Positions 1 through 9,153 of a DNA stretch of 49,796 bases are shown here, piece by piece; within the stretch, counting starts at the first letter, position 1; the number at the start of each line of letters is the position of its first letter. Below the pieces are notes generated by a model. It did not search any database. It had not been told where the DNA came from and worked only from the letters and a program-made list of their open reading frames with translations. This DNA is from Achromobacter dolens. GTDB taxonomy: Bacteria; Pseudomonadota; Gammaproteobacteria; Burkholderiales; Burkholderiaceae_B. The position numbers and the translations under genes were made by a program. Where the stretch lies: positions 1 through 49,796 of the forward strand of contig NZ_CADIJW010000043.1 in assembly GCF_902859745.1 (NCBI RefSeq). The letters run 5' to 3'.

Positions 1-76
1 CCAGCAGCGGCGCCAGGCCGGCGGCGGCCGCAAAGGCGCCGCCCGCGCCCAGGAAATGCCTGCGTGTCAGTCTCAT
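1..76 (-). CDS. Tat-exported protein, N-terminus only (cut by window edge)
   Basis: Reading leftward from an ATG at 74-76, 25 codons are visible before the window ends. They begin MRLTRRHFLGAGG and run into an Ala/Leu-rich hydrophobic stretch. The TRRHFLGAG segment fits a twin-arginine (Tat) signal, so the mature protein is probably exported folded, often with a cofactor. A GAGGAG ribosome binding site lies at 82-87, five bases before the ATG. It follows the Met-repeat gene by about 75 bases on the same strand, so it may be the last member of that operon. The mature part is outside the window and the product cannot be named. Confidence 0.75.
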   Translation of the reverse strand, partial: MRLTRRHFLGAGGAFAAAAGLAPLL

Positions 77-150
77 GGGGGCTCCTCGGGAAAGCGGGCC
101 CGCGCGCGGCGCGGCCGGGGCGGCGCACGCGGGACGGTTGGCGGGCGGGC

Positions 151-480
151 TTACTTGCCCATGCTGTCCTTGCTCATGGAGCCGCCCTTGGACATGCCGT
201 CCTTGGACATCCCTTCCTTCGACATGCCATCCTTGGCCATGCCGTCCTTCTTCATGCCGTCGTGCGACATGCCGTCCTTGGACATGGAGTTCTTCGACAT
301 GCCGTCCTTGGACATGCCGTCCTTCGCCATGCCATCCTTGGCCATGCCATCCTTCGACATGCCGCTCTTGGCCATGCCGTCCTTCGACATGCCGTCCTTG
401 GACATGCTGTCGGCCGCGTGCGCGGCGACCGCGCCAAAAGCCAGGCACAGCGAGAATGCGGCGGTGGTGAGTGTCTTCAT
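151..480 (-). CDS. Periplasmic Met-rich pentapeptide MxKDx repeat protein
   Basis: This 109-residue protein has a signal peptide at about 1-22 (cleavage after AHA). From residue 26 to the end it is almost entirely five-residue units of the form M-S/A-K-D-G: about 16 units plus a partial last one. The repeat part carries 17 Met in 84 residues and no Cys. It belongs to the MxKDx pentapeptide repeat family, whose biochemical role is not generally established. GAGGAAC precedes the ATG. It lies downstream of a molybdopterin oxidoreductase and a cytochrome b gene, suggesting a periplasmic substrate or partner of that enzyme. I infer that its exposed Met residues could be sacrificial oxidant targets, as proposed for Met-rich MrpX in Azospira. 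A metal-binding or structural role is possible. Confidence 0.9.
   Translation of the reverse strand: MKTLTTAAFSLCLAFGAVAAHAADSMSKDGMSKDGMAKSGMSKDGMAKDGMAKDGMSKDGMSKNSMSKDGMSHDGMKKDGMAKDGMSKEGMSKDGMSKGGSMSKDSMGK
154..405 (-). repeat. In-frame 15-bp tandem repeat encoding MxKDG units
   Basis: About 17 head-to-tail copies of a degenerate 15-base unit fill the coding region of the Met-rich protein. Copies differ mainly at the second codon (Ser/Ala) and at third positions, and one copy has an extra codon (MSKGGS). Because the unit is a multiple of three, slippage would change repeat number without breaking the frame. Confidence 0.9.
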
Positions 481-527
481 GATGCGTTCCTCTGGTGTGT
501 CGTGGTGGGAAAAAAAGTGAAAACCAC

Positions 528-1319
528 CTAGCTGCCGCCGAACCAGTTGTAGCCCTGGTCCTCCCAGTAACCGCCCGGGTAGGTGTTGGTGACGAAAATC
601 GCCTGGATGTGCTTGGGGTTCTTGTAGCCAAGCTTGGTGGGCATCCGCAGCTTCATCGGGAAGCCGTACTCCGGCGGCAGGGTCTTGCCGTCGTAAGTCA
701 GCGCCAGGATCGTCTGCGGATGCAACGCGGTCGGCATGTCGATGCTGGTGTAGTAGTCATCGGCACACTTGAATCCCACATATTTCGCGGTCAGGTCGGC
801 GCCCACGCGCTTCAGGAAGGTCGAGAACGGCACGCCGCCCCATTTGCCGATGGCGCTCCAGCCCTCGACGCAGATGTGGCGCGTGACCTGGTCGATCTGC
901 GCCATGGCGCGCAGCTCTTCCAGCCGCCAGCGGCGCTTGTCCGCCACCATGCCGGTGACTTCCAGCCGGAAGCTCTCTTCCTCGACCTGCCGCACCTCGT
1001 CGATGCCGTAATAGGCATTGAACGGGAACGGGCGGGTGATCATCGATTCCGGGTAGGTGGGGGCCAGCTTGTTCGGATCGAAGATCCAGCCTTGCACCCG
1101 GTCGTTGAAGCGCGACACCGCGCTCAGTGCCTTTTCCACGTTTTCATCGTCGGACAGCGTGCAGCCGGACAGCATCGCCAGCCCGCCCAGCGTCAGGCTG
1201 CTGCGCAGGAAGGCGCGGCGCGAGGGCGCCTCGACCCGCTTGTCCAGGATCTTCACGGCTTCCTTCAGGATCGCCGGGCCATCCAGGCCCAGCAGCGACA
1301 GGCGTCGTTTTGCGCTCAC
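528..1319 (-). CDS. Tat-exported molybdopterin-dependent oxidoreductase (sulfite oxidase/MsrP-like fold)
   Basis: The 263-residue protein has a twin-arginine motif SRRAFLRSS at about 33-41 and a hydrophobic stretch ending in LSGC (Cys53), which looks like a lipobox. It may therefore be a Tat-exported lipoprotein held at the outer face of the inner membrane. The 33 residues before SRR make an unusually long signal n-region. The molybdenum-pterin domain starts near 95 and carries HICVEGWS, with Cys150 as the likely Mo thiolate ligand. This is the sulfite oxidase superfamily that includes MsrP (YedY) and SorA/SorT. At 263 residues it is shorter than E. coli MsrP (about 330). The cytochrome b gene ends 10 bases upstream, consistent with an enzyme plus membrane electron donor. 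The substrate cannot be read from sequence; methionine sulfoxide is one candidate given the adjacent Met-rich gene. Confidence 0.85.
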   Translation of the reverse strand: MSAKRRLSLLGLDGPAILKEAVKILDKRVEAPSRRAFLRSSLTLGGLAMLSGCTLSDDENVEKALSAVSRFNDRVQGWIFDPNKLAPTYPESMITRPFPFNAYYGIDEVRQVEEESFRLEVTGMVADKRRWRLEELRAMAQIDQVTRHICVEGWSAIGKWGGVPFSTFLKRVGADLTAKYVGFKCADDYYTSIDMPTALHPQTILALTYDGKTLPPEYGFPMKLRMPTKLGYKNPKHIQAIFVTNTYPGGYWEDQGYNWFGGS

Positions 1320-1329
1320 GTCAGACTCC

Positions 1330-2010
1330 TTATTTGCCGCGGATCATGGCGATCAGGCTGCGCGGCACCAGCGCCACCATGACCAGGTGGACCGCCACGA
1401 ACGCCACCAGCAGCGCCATGGCGAAGAAATGGATGCGGCGCGCGAATTCATAGCCGCCCAGCAGCGTGCGCAGCGTGTCGAACTGCACCGACTTCCACAG
1501 CACCAGGCCGGACAGGACCAGCACCGTGATATCCGCGATGACGAACAGGTAGGCCAGCCGCTGCACCTGGTTATAGTGGCGCGGGTCGGCATGCGACAGC
1601 TTGCCGCGCAGGGCGGCGGCCAGGTCGCGGGCGACGCCGCGCGGGCCGACCGGGAAGAACTTGCGCCACAGGCGGCCGGTGGTCAGGTTCAGCCCCAGGT
1701 AGAGCAGGCCGTTGACCAGCAGCAGCCACATGCCGGCGAAGTGCCATTGCAGCGCGCCGCCCAGCCAGCCGCCCAGGGTGGCGCCGTTGGGAAAGGTGAA
1801 GTCGAAGAACGGCGCGGCGTTGTAAATGCGCCAGCCGCTGGTCACCATGATGACCACGGCCAGCGCATTGAGCCAATGCATGATGCGCAGCCAGCCGGGA
1901 TGGACCGGGCCGCGGCTGTCGGCCGCCGGGGCGGCGGGGGCGTCTGGGGTGGCGGGCGTGGCCATCATGGCGGGGCTCCTCGGGGAGGCGGTTGTTGTCG
2001 TTGGAGCCAT
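1330..2010 (-). CDS. Cytochrome b561-like membrane protein, electron partner of the Mo enzyme
   Basis: This 226-residue protein has a Pro/Ala-rich N-terminal tail of about 40 residues and then four predicted membrane helices: near WLRIMHWLNALAVVIM, LQWHFAGMWLLLVNG, LAYLFVIADITVLVL and HFFAMALLVAFVAVHL. His residues in or beside helices 1, 2 and 4 are candidate haem b ligands. The family (cytochrome b/b6 N-terminal domain, b561-like) passes electrons from quinol across the inner membrane. It is first in the operon, immediately before the periplasmic Mo enzyme, like MsrQ with MsrP, although MsrQ is a different six-helix haem protein. The ATG at 2010 has GGGGAAG just upstream; a second start about 14 codons in is possible. 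Confidence 0.85.
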   Translation of the reverse strand: MAPTTTTASPRSPAMMATPATPDAPAAPAADSRGPVHPGWLRIMHWLNALAVVIMVTSGWRIYNAAPFFDFTFPNGATLGGWLGGALQWHFAGMWLLLVNGLLYLGLNLTTGRLWRKFFPVGPRGVARDLAAALRGKLSHADPRHYNQVQRLAYLFVIADITVLVLSGLVLWKSVQFDTLRTLLGGYEFARRIHFFAMALLVAFVAVHLVMVALVPRSLIAMIRGK

Positions 2011-2179
2011 TCTTCCCCGGGCCCGATATCGAAGTCCTCACGCAAACTTAAAATAAATGTGATAACTCGCCGGCCATGGATTGGCGACAATAGCGCTGCC
2101 GGGGGCGGATCGCCCGCGCCCGGCGTTGCCGGCCGCTGGCGGTCGGCTCACCCTGATTTCCACCCCTGACCGAGCCCCT

Positions 2180-2911
2180 ATGGATACGCCCCGCCGCGTC
2201 CTGATCGTCGAAGACGACGCCCACATCGCCGAATTGCTGCGCCTGCACCTGCGTGACGAGGGGTACGCGGTCGAGCACGCGGCCGACGGCAACGAAGGCA
2301 TGCGCCGGCTGGAGGAGGGCGGCTGGGACGCCCTGGTGCTGGACCTGATGCTGCCCGGCATCGACGGCCTGGAGATCTGCAAGCGCGCCCGCGCCATGAC
2401 GCGCTACACCCCCATCATCATCACCAGCGCCCGCTCCAGCGAGGTGCACCGCATCCTCGGCCTGGAACTGGGCGCCGACGACTACCTGGCCAAGCCGTTC
2501 TCGATGCTGGAACTGGTGGCGCGGGTGCGCGCGCTGCTGCGCCGCACCGAGGCGCTGGAGCGCAATGCCCGCATCGACGCCGGCAGCCTGCGCCAGCACG
2601 GCGTGGCCATCGACCCCATTGCCCGCACCGCCTCGGTCGACGAGCGCCGGCTGGAACTGACGCCGCGTGAATTCGACCTGCTGCATTTCTTCGCCCGCAA
2701 TCCCGACAAGGTGTTCTCGCGGCTGGACCTGCTGAACCAGGTCTGGGGCTACCAGCACGAAGGCTATGAGCACACCGTCAACACCCACATCAACCGGCTG
2801 CGCACCAAGATCGAGGCCGATCCGTCCAATCCGCAACGCATCCTCACGGTCTGGGGGCGCGGCTACAAGTTCGCGGCCGCGCCCGGCGCGCCGGCGGAGT
2901 CAGCATCATGA
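2180..2911 (+). CDS. OmpR-family response regulator
   Basis: The 243-residue protein has an N-terminal receiver domain (acidic EDD at 11-13, phospho-acceptor Asp55 in LVLDLMLPG, Lys105 in LAKPF) and a C-terminal winged-helix DNA-binding domain ending in [13 protein letters not shown] chose the ATG at 2180 because [13 protein letters not shown] is the normal receiver N-terminus; upstream in-frame codons look non-coding. It overlaps the next gene by four bases (ATGA), so the two are translationally coupled. It is divergent from the cytochrome b/Mo enzyme operon about 170 bases away, which makes that operon a plausible target, as HprSR controls msrPQ in E. coli. The signal is unknown. Confidence 0.93.
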   Translation: MDTPRRVLIVEDDAHIAELLRLHLRDEGYAVEHAADGNEGMRRLEEGGWDALVLDLMLPGIDGLEICKRARAMTRYTPIIITSARSSEVHRILGLELGADDYLAKPFSMLELVARVRALLRRTEALERNARIDAGSLRQHGVAIDPIARTASVDERRLELTPREFDLLHFFARNPDKVFSRLDLLNQVWGYQHEGYEHTVNTHINRLRTKIEADPSNPQRILTVWGRGYKFAAAPGAPAESAS

Positions 2912-4380
2912 AGCGCCTGACCCTGACCCAGCGCCTGTCGGCCGTGTTCGCGCTGCTGCTGCTGGCGTGCTGCGGCGCGTCGGCCTGGCTGCAGATCTCG
3001 GCCCATGCGCGTTACGAGCAGGAAGTGGTGCAGCGCCTGTCCAGCGGACTGGCGCAGCATATCGCCGGCACCAATGAACTGATGGACGCCAACGGCTGGA
3101 AGCCGGACGCAGTGCGTTCGCTGTTCTCGATGCTGATGATGGTGAATCCCGCGGTCGAGGTCTACCTGCTGGACAACGACGGACGCATCGTCGGCGATGC
3201 CGCGCCGCCCGGGCAGATCAAGCGCGACCGGATCGACCTGGCGCCGGTGCGGCGCTTCCTGGCGGGCGGGGCGCTGCCGATCGAAGGCGACGATCCGCGC
3301 CACCTGGATACGGCCAAGGTATTTTCGGCCGCGCCGGTGCGGGTGGCGGGGCGCGACGAGGGCTATGTCTATGTGGTGTTGCAGGGCCAGGCGCATGACG
3401 CGCTGGCGATGGCCGCGTCGCGCAGCGCGGTGCTGCGCACCACCCTGTGGTCGATTGCGCTGGTGGCCTTGTTGGGCCTGGTGGCGAGCCTGGCGGCGTT
3501 CGGCCTGATCACGCGGCCGCTGCGCGGCCTGACGCGCGCGGTGCGGGCCTTTGGCGACGACGACGGCCGCGCGTTGGCGGCGCTGGAAAGGCCCGCCGAC
3601 GCCACTGATGCGGGCGGCGACGAGATCTCGCTGCTGCGCCGCAGCTTCGTGCAGATGGGCCGCCGCATCTCCGAGCAATGGCGCCAGTTGACGCAACAGG
3701 ACCAGCAGCGGCGCGACCTGGTGGCGAACATTTCGCACGATCTGCGCACGCCGCTGACCTCGCTGCACGGCTACCTGGAGACCCTGCGGTTGAAGGACGA
3801 GACGCTGGACGCGGCCGAGCGCCGCCGTTACCTGGACATCGCCCTGGCGCAGAGCCGCAAGGTCGGCCGGCTGGCGCAGGAACTGTTCGAGCTGGCGCGG
3901 CTGGAATCCGGGCTGGTGCGGCTGGAACCCGAGACCTTCTCGCTGCCCGAGCTGGCGCAGGACGTGATCCAGAAATTCGAATTGGCCGCCGAGGCGCGCC
4001 AGCAGCGGCTGACCACGGCGATTGACCAGGAACTGCCGCCGGTGCGCGCCGACCTGGGCATGATCGAGCGGGTGCTCACCAATCTGCTGGACAACGCCAT
4101 CCGCCATACGGCGCCGGGAGGATGCATCGAGCTACGCCTGCGGCAGGCGCGCGACGGCGTGCAGGTGCGGGTCAGCGACAATGGCGCCGGCATTCCCGAC
4201 GCCTTGCGCGCCGGCCTGTTCACCCGCGCCTCGGTGCTGGCGGACGGCCCGCGCGATGGCGGCGGGCTGGGGCTGGTGATCGTGCACCGCATCCTGAAGC
4301 TGCATCACAGCGATATCCGGCTGGTGCAACGGCCGGAGCCGGGCGCGGTGTTCGAATTCGACCTGCCGGCGGCGCGCTGA
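2908..4380 (+). CDS. Membrane sensor histidine kinase
   Basis: The 490-residue sensor kinase is paired with the preceding regulator. Membrane helices lie at about 10-30 and 178-203, enclosing a periplasmic sensor domain of about 150 residues. A HAMP linker follows the second helix, then a HisKA dimerisation domain with His277 in NISHDLRTPLTSLHG. The ATPase domain has an N-box (LTNLLDNAIRHT) and G-boxes (DNGAGIPD, GGGLGLVIV). The periplasmic domain contains few Cys and has no recognisable ligand motif. It shares the four-base ATGA overlap with the regulator. The gene ends 50 bases before a convergent flavoprotein gene. Confidence 0.93.
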   Translation: MKRLTLTQRLSAVFALLLLACCGASAWLQISAHARYEQEVVQRLSSGLAQHIAGTNELMDANGWKPDAVRSLFSMLMMVNPAVEVYLLDNDGRIVGDAAPPGQIKRDRIDLAPVRRFLAGGALPIEGDDPRHLDTAKVFSAAPVRVAGRDEGYVYVVLQGQAHDALAMAASRSAVLRTTLWSIALVALLGLVASLAAFGLITRPLRGLTRAVRAFGDDDGRALAALERPADATDAGGDEISLLRRSFVQMGRRISEQWRQLTQQDQQRRDLVANISHDLRTPLTSLHGYLETLRLKDETLDAAERRRYLDIALAQSRKVGRLAQELFELARLESGLVRLEPETFSLPELAQDVIQKFELAAEARQQRLTTAIDQELPPVRADLGMIERVLTNLLDNAIRHTAPGGCIELRLRQARDGVQVRVSDNGAGIPDALRAGLFTRASVLADGPRDGGGLGLVIVHRILKLHHSDIRLVQRPEPGAVFEFDLPAAR

Positions 4381-4429
4381 CGCGGCGTCAGCCGCCCGCG
4401 CGCCGCCGTAGCCTGGCGCTGGCGTGCCG

Positions 4430-5587
4430 TCAGGCCGCTGTCGGCATCCTGCCGTTGAGCAGGTAGTCCATCAGCTCGCGCACGCTGCGCATGGCGTCGC
4501 CGAACGGCAGCTTCGACGCGCCGCGGAAGAACAGGCCACGGCTGACTTCGCCGCGCATGGCGGCGGCCAGCTTCAGGTCGATGCAGAACTGGCCGAAGCG
4601 CGCGATGCCGTCGCGCAGGCCGCACTGCGTCAGGCAGTCCATGCGCTGGCTGCAACGGCGTGCGTCGCAGCGGGTGCTCTCCTGCAGGGTCTTTTCCTGG
4701 CGCAGGTAGCGCGTCAGCCACGGCGTCGGCACGGCGCGCGCCGGCAGGCCGGCCACGCTGGTGAATTCGGCCAGCTTGTCGGGGTCGGCTTCCATCAGCA
4801 CGCGCTTGAAGTTCTCGTGGGCATCGCCTTCTTCGGTCACGGCGAAAGCCGTGCCCACCTGCACGCCGTCGGCGCCGTGGCCGAGCCAGTGGCGCACCTG
4901 CTCGTGGCTGCCGACGCCGCCGGCCACGATCAGGCGCGGGGCGTCGCGGCCCAGTTGCAGGTCCTGGAACAACTGGCGGCATTCGGCCAGCACGCGCTTG
5001 AAGTCGAAGCGTTCGTCGTGGATGTCGTCCAGGCGCGCGGCGCCCAGGTGGCCGCCGGCGTAGCCGGGGTGTTCGATGACCACGGCGTCGGCCATGCGGC
5101 CTTTCTTCATCCACTTTTTCAGTACGGCGGCCACGCCGCGCGCTTCCGACAGGATGGGGACCAGCGCCACCTTGGGGTAGTCGGCGGTCATGTCGGGCAG
5201 GTCCAGCGGCAGGCCGGCGCCCATGACGATGGCCTGGGCGCCGCTTTCGCAGGCCTGGCGCACCAGGGCGGGATGGTCGCGCACCGCCTTCATGACGTTG
5301 ACGGCCACCACGCCGCGCCCCTGCGCGGTGTCGAGCGCGGCGCGCACTTCGCGGTCCAGCGCGACGCGGTTGGCGCTGTCGATCTGTTCACGGTCGCGGC
5401 AGTCCTCGGTCTGCTCGATCAGATCGGGGTGGTGATGGCGCAAGTCCACACTGGCGATGGTGCCGACCGCGTTCTGGCTGGCGACCGCGCCGGCCAGGCG
5501 ATGGGCGGATACGCCGACGCCCATGCCGCCCTGGACGATGGGCAGCAATTCGCGTCCGGCGAGAGTGAGGGATTTGAACCACGTCAT
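4430..5587 (-). CDS. Nitronate monooxygenase-family FMN oxidoreductase with C-terminal Cys cluster
   Basis: The 385-residue TIM-barrel flavoprotein belongs to the nitronate monooxygenase/2-nitropropane dioxygenase family. It has PIVQGGMGVGVSAHRLAGAV at the N-terminus, GHLG near the middle, and phosphate-binding glycines in LIVAGGVGSHEQV and GADGVQVGTAFAVTEE. The ATG at 5587 (MTWFKSLTLAGREL) fits the family start; an upstream in-frame ATG at 5638 would add 17 unlikely residues. The C-terminal section is longer than in classic nitronate monooxygenases and carries Cys307, 312, 318, 322 and 335, which resembles a metal or Fe-S site. It stands alone between a convergent kinase gene and the transporter genes. 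The true substrate is not deducible; enoyl-reductase-like activity is an alternative. Confidence 0.85.
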   Translation of the reverse strand: MTWFKSLTLAGRELLPIVQGGMGVGVSAHRLAGAVASQNAVGTIASVDLRHHHPDLIEQTEDCRDREQIDSANRVALDREVRAALDTAQGRGVVAVNVMKAVRDHPALVRQACESGAQAIVMGAGLPLDLPDMTADYPKVALVPILSEARGVAAVLKKWMKKGRMADAVVIEHPGYAGGHLGAARLDDIHDERFDFKRVLAECRQLFQDLQLGRDAPRLIVAGGVGSHEQVRHWLGHGADGVQVGTAFAVTEEGDAHENFKRVLMEADPDKLAEFTSVAGLPARAVPTPWLTRYLRQEKTLQESTRCDARRCSQRMDCLTQCGLRDGIARFGQFCIDLKLAAAMRGEVSRGLFFRGASKLPFGDAMRSVRELMDYLLNGRMPTAA

Positions 5588-5722
5588 GAAATGGGAGCCT
5601 TTATTGGGAACAGTGGCTCCGAGGCTAGAGCAATGCATGACGCGCCGCCTTGCGCGGGATCAAGCGGGCGGGTGAAAGCGGGGAGAGGGAACGCGGCAGG
5701 GGCGTGGCCCGGCCGGGCAGAC

Positions 5723-5754
5723 AAAAAAGGGGCGGAGCCGGCGGGCTCCGCCCC
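5723..5754 (-). terminator. Rho-independent terminator of the transporter/mvaA unit
   Basis: On the minus strand an 11-bp perfect GC-rich stem (5744-5754 with 5729-5739) with a four-base loop is followed by six T residues (5728-5723). It lies 16 bases after the stop of the permease gene. Confidence 0.9.
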
Positions 5755-5769
5755 TGGCCAATGGTGGCC

Positions 5770-7158
5770 TTACGCCACCAGCTTGACCAGCGCCGGCACC
5801 GTCAGCACGGCGGTGTAGTAGCCCATGAACTGCACGCCGGTGTTAAAGCCGAACAGGCGCGACAGCAGGCCGCCGAACAGGCCCATGGTCAGGATCACCA
5901 GCAGGCCCAGGAACTGGCCTTCCCACACGCTGATCACGATGATCAGGCCGACGAAGGTGGCGATGATGGCCTCGTGGCTGACCTTGCGCGACACGAACAG
6001 CGCGGCGCGGCGCGCGAAGTTCATGGCGAACGGATACGACACGATCGCCGCCAGCAGCACCGCCAGCATGCCGTAGCCCAGGAACTCCCAGTGGTTCAGC
6101 AGGTTGTGCAGGTTGTGCGTTTGGCCGCTGGCCGCGTCCACCGTGAAGCGCGGCGGCGCGTTGAACAGCGGCGCGGCCGGGCCGGCGGCCACCGGGCTGA
6201 GCGGCAGGCCGAAGGCGATCAGCGGGATCAGGGCCTCGGCGATGTAGGTCGCCTCGGTGACGCCGTTGCGCGCGCTCAGCACCGTGGTCAGGCGGTGATA
6301 GGCGTGCTTGATGCGCGAGCCCACCAGTTCGCCCAGCACCACCGTCATCGCCACCGGGCTGAACACGAAGGTGGCGCTGGAGATGGTGGCGGTGGCCAGG
6401 GTCCAGCGGGTCTGGATGCGGTCCATCACCTTGAGCGGATTGGGAAAGTAGCCCGACCAGCCCTTGACGTCCGGCGCCAGCGAGAACGTGCGCACCTTGT
6501 CGCGCATCATTTTGGCGCGGCCCTGTGGCGCGATCACGGTGAACAGGTCGGCGATCAGCGGGCCGATGGCGATGCCCAGGAAGTAGCTGATGCTGAGCTT
6601 GACGCCGTATTTGGCGGTCAGGCTCTGCAGCGCCACGATCACCACCACGAACGGCACCAGCAGCGCCACGGCCGCCCAGCGGCCGGCCGAGAAATAGGCG
6701 ATCAGCACCGCCGCGGCCAGGAAGATCCACGGCGCCGACTTGGTGATGGCGCCGCCGAACGGCGCCAGCAGCACGGCGAACAGCACCGCCAGCGGCACCG
6801 CCACGAAGGCGGCGACGATGGCGCCCGACACCATCTTGCGCAGCGCGATGTGCGGCACGCCCAGCTTGCGCAGCATGTTGGCGTCCTGCAGCAGCGGCGT
6901 GGCGAGCGTGTCGCCGGGGATGCCCAGCAGCGCCGTCGGCACCGCGTGGGTCATGTGCTTGGCCACCGCGCCGGCCAGGAAGAAGGTGAAGACGCCGGCG
7001 GGCGGCACGCCCAGCAGCACCACCAGCAGCGTCAGCGGCGCCAGCGTGGTGGTCTCGTCGGTGCCGGACACCAGGCCGATGGCGGCGAACACCACCGCGC
7101 CCAGGAGGCCCATGCCGGCGGCCACCATGATCTGTTCAAGCAACACGGGATCGCTCAT
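5770..7158 (-). CDS. TctA-like tripartite transporter permease
   Basis: The 462-residue integral membrane protein has about 11-12 hydrophobic segments. The N-terminal half contains GLVSGTDETTTLAPLTLL and TALLGIPGDTLATPL, resembling the conserved loops of TctA (DUF112) permeases of the tripartite tricarboxylate transporter family, which import carboxylates using the ion gradient. It overlaps by four bases with the small membrane gene upstream, a TctB-like partner. No periplasmic binding protein gene lies in this operon. The only TctC-type protein in the window is at 15846-16838. Because a catabolic HMG-CoA reductase gene precedes it, I infer that mevalonate or a related acid could be the cargo. 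A strong terminator follows. Confidence 0.75.
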   Translation of the reverse strand: MSDPVLLEQIMVAAGMGLLGAVVFAAIGLVSGTDETTTLAPLTLLVVLLGVPPAGVFTFFLAGAVAKHMTHAVPTALLGIPGDTLATPLLQDANMLRKLGVPHIALRKMVSGAIVAAFVAVPLAVLFAVLLAPFGGAITKSAPWIFLAAAVLIAYFSAGRWAAVALLVPFVVVIVALQSLTAKYGVKLSISYFLGIAIGPLIADLFTVIAPQGRAKMMRDKVRTFSLAPDVKGWSGYFPNPLKVMDRIQTRWTLATATISSATFVFSPVAMTVVLGELVGSRIKHAYHRLTTVLSARNGVTEATYIAEALIPLIAFGLPLSPVAAGPAAPLFNAPPRFTVDAASGQTHNLHNLLNHWEFLGYGMLAVLLAAIVSYPFAMNFARRAALFVSRKVSHEAIIATFVGLIIVISVWEGQFLGLLVILTMGLFGGLLSRLFGFNTGVQFMGYYTAVLTVPALVKLVA

Positions 7159-7628
7159 GCCGGCACCTCTTCACGCACGTTGCGCGGTTGGGCCTGCGGC
7201 GCCGGCGCCGCGGCGGGCGCGGCGAACAGCTCGTACAGGTCCAGTTCCTTCAGTTCCTTGACCACCGCCGGCGGCAGGTCCGCCAGCGTGCCCAGGCCGC
7301 CCGGTTGCGCGGCCAGTTCGGCCAGCACCTCGGCGCGCCAGGCCGGATCGTGCGAGGCGCTGTGCTCGACCACTTCGCGTTTGGGCGGGAACAGGCGGGC
7401 GCAGATCACGCCCGCCAGCACGCAGCCGGCCAGGCCGGCCAGCATGGCGTAGGCGTGCGCCAGCTCGGGCGAGGCGACCTTGTCGCGCAGCCAGCCGCTG
7501 GCGGCGTAGAAGCCCGCCACGCTGACGGCGATGCCGATGGCGATGGCCCACGCCAGGTGGCGCAGGTCGACCGTGTCGTTCCATACTTCGGCCAGGCGTC
7601 CGGCGGACGCCTTGCTGTCTCTTTCCAT
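7155..7628 (-). CDS. Small membrane protein, probable TctB-like subunit
   Basis: The 157-residue protein has two membrane helices near residues 24-47 and 57-82, then a soluble Ala/Pro/Leu-rich tail containing ELKELDLYELF. I do not recognise a named domain. Its size, topology and ATGA overlap with the downstream TctA-like permease suggest the small membrane subunit of the same transporter. TctB proteins usually have four helices, so this would be a reduced version. ATG at 7628 follows a GGAGAC ribosome binding site. About 95 bases with two GC-rich hairpins separate it from the HMG-CoA reductase gene upstream. Confidence 0.7.
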   Translation of the reverse strand: MERDSKASAGRLAEVWNDTVDLRHLAWAIAIGIAVSVAGFYAASGWLRDKVASPELAHAYAMLAGLAGCVLAGVICARLFPPKREVVEHSASHDPAWRAEVLAELAAQPGGLGTLADLPPAVVKELKELDLYELFAAPAAAPAPQAQPRNVREEVPA

Positions 7629-7648
7629 GTCTGTCTCCTTGATGGACG

Positions 7649-7711
7649 GGCGGCGCGGGAGGTTCCCGGCGCCGCCTCTGTTCTTGTGCGGCCGGCGTGC
7701 GTGCGCCGGCC
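7649..7711 (-). other. Two intercistronic GC-rich hairpins
   Basis: Between mvaA and the small membrane gene two inverted repeats can be drawn: 7649-7655 with 7670-7676 (GGCGGCG/CGCCGCC), and 7690-7697 with 7704-7711 (GGCCGGCG/CGCCGGCC, six-base loop). Neither has a T-run in the minus direction, so mRNA processing or partial attenuation is likelier than full termination. Confidence 0.5.
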
Positions 7712-7722
7712 GTGCCGCGCCG

Positions 7723-9012
<1,290 letters not shown>

Positions 9013-9054
9013 GGCATGTGTCTCCATCTGGAAATCTAGGAATTGGGTGACCGG

Positions 9055-9107
9055 ATTCTAGGTAAACTGTACCGGCATTCAGAGGTACAGTTTGGACGAA
9101 CAGTACC
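9055..9107. promoter_or_regulatory. MocR operator and mvaA promoter
   Basis: A perfect inverted repeat, AAACTGTACC at 9064-9073 and GGTACAGTTT at 9084-9093, is separated by ten bases. A third, near-identical half site AACAGTACC lies at 9099-9107, in direct orientation 34 bases from the first. A minus-strand -10 candidate TAGAAT sits at 9060-9055, so the inverted repeat spans the -15 to -45 area of the mvaA promoter. Paired plus extra half sites in a divergent promoter are typical of MocR/GntR regulators; assignment to the adjacent regulator is inferred. Confidence 0.8.
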
Positions 9108-9153
9108 ATCGCACTGCACCAATTTTCGACTTTTTCCCGCTGGAAACCACGCC

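Noticed and set aside
5650-7452. Long plus-strand open frame (600 codons) opposite the transporter genes
   Set aside because: Composition is His/Gln/Arg/Ala-rich antisense of a well-supported membrane protein gene; GC-rich DNA gives such frames by chance.
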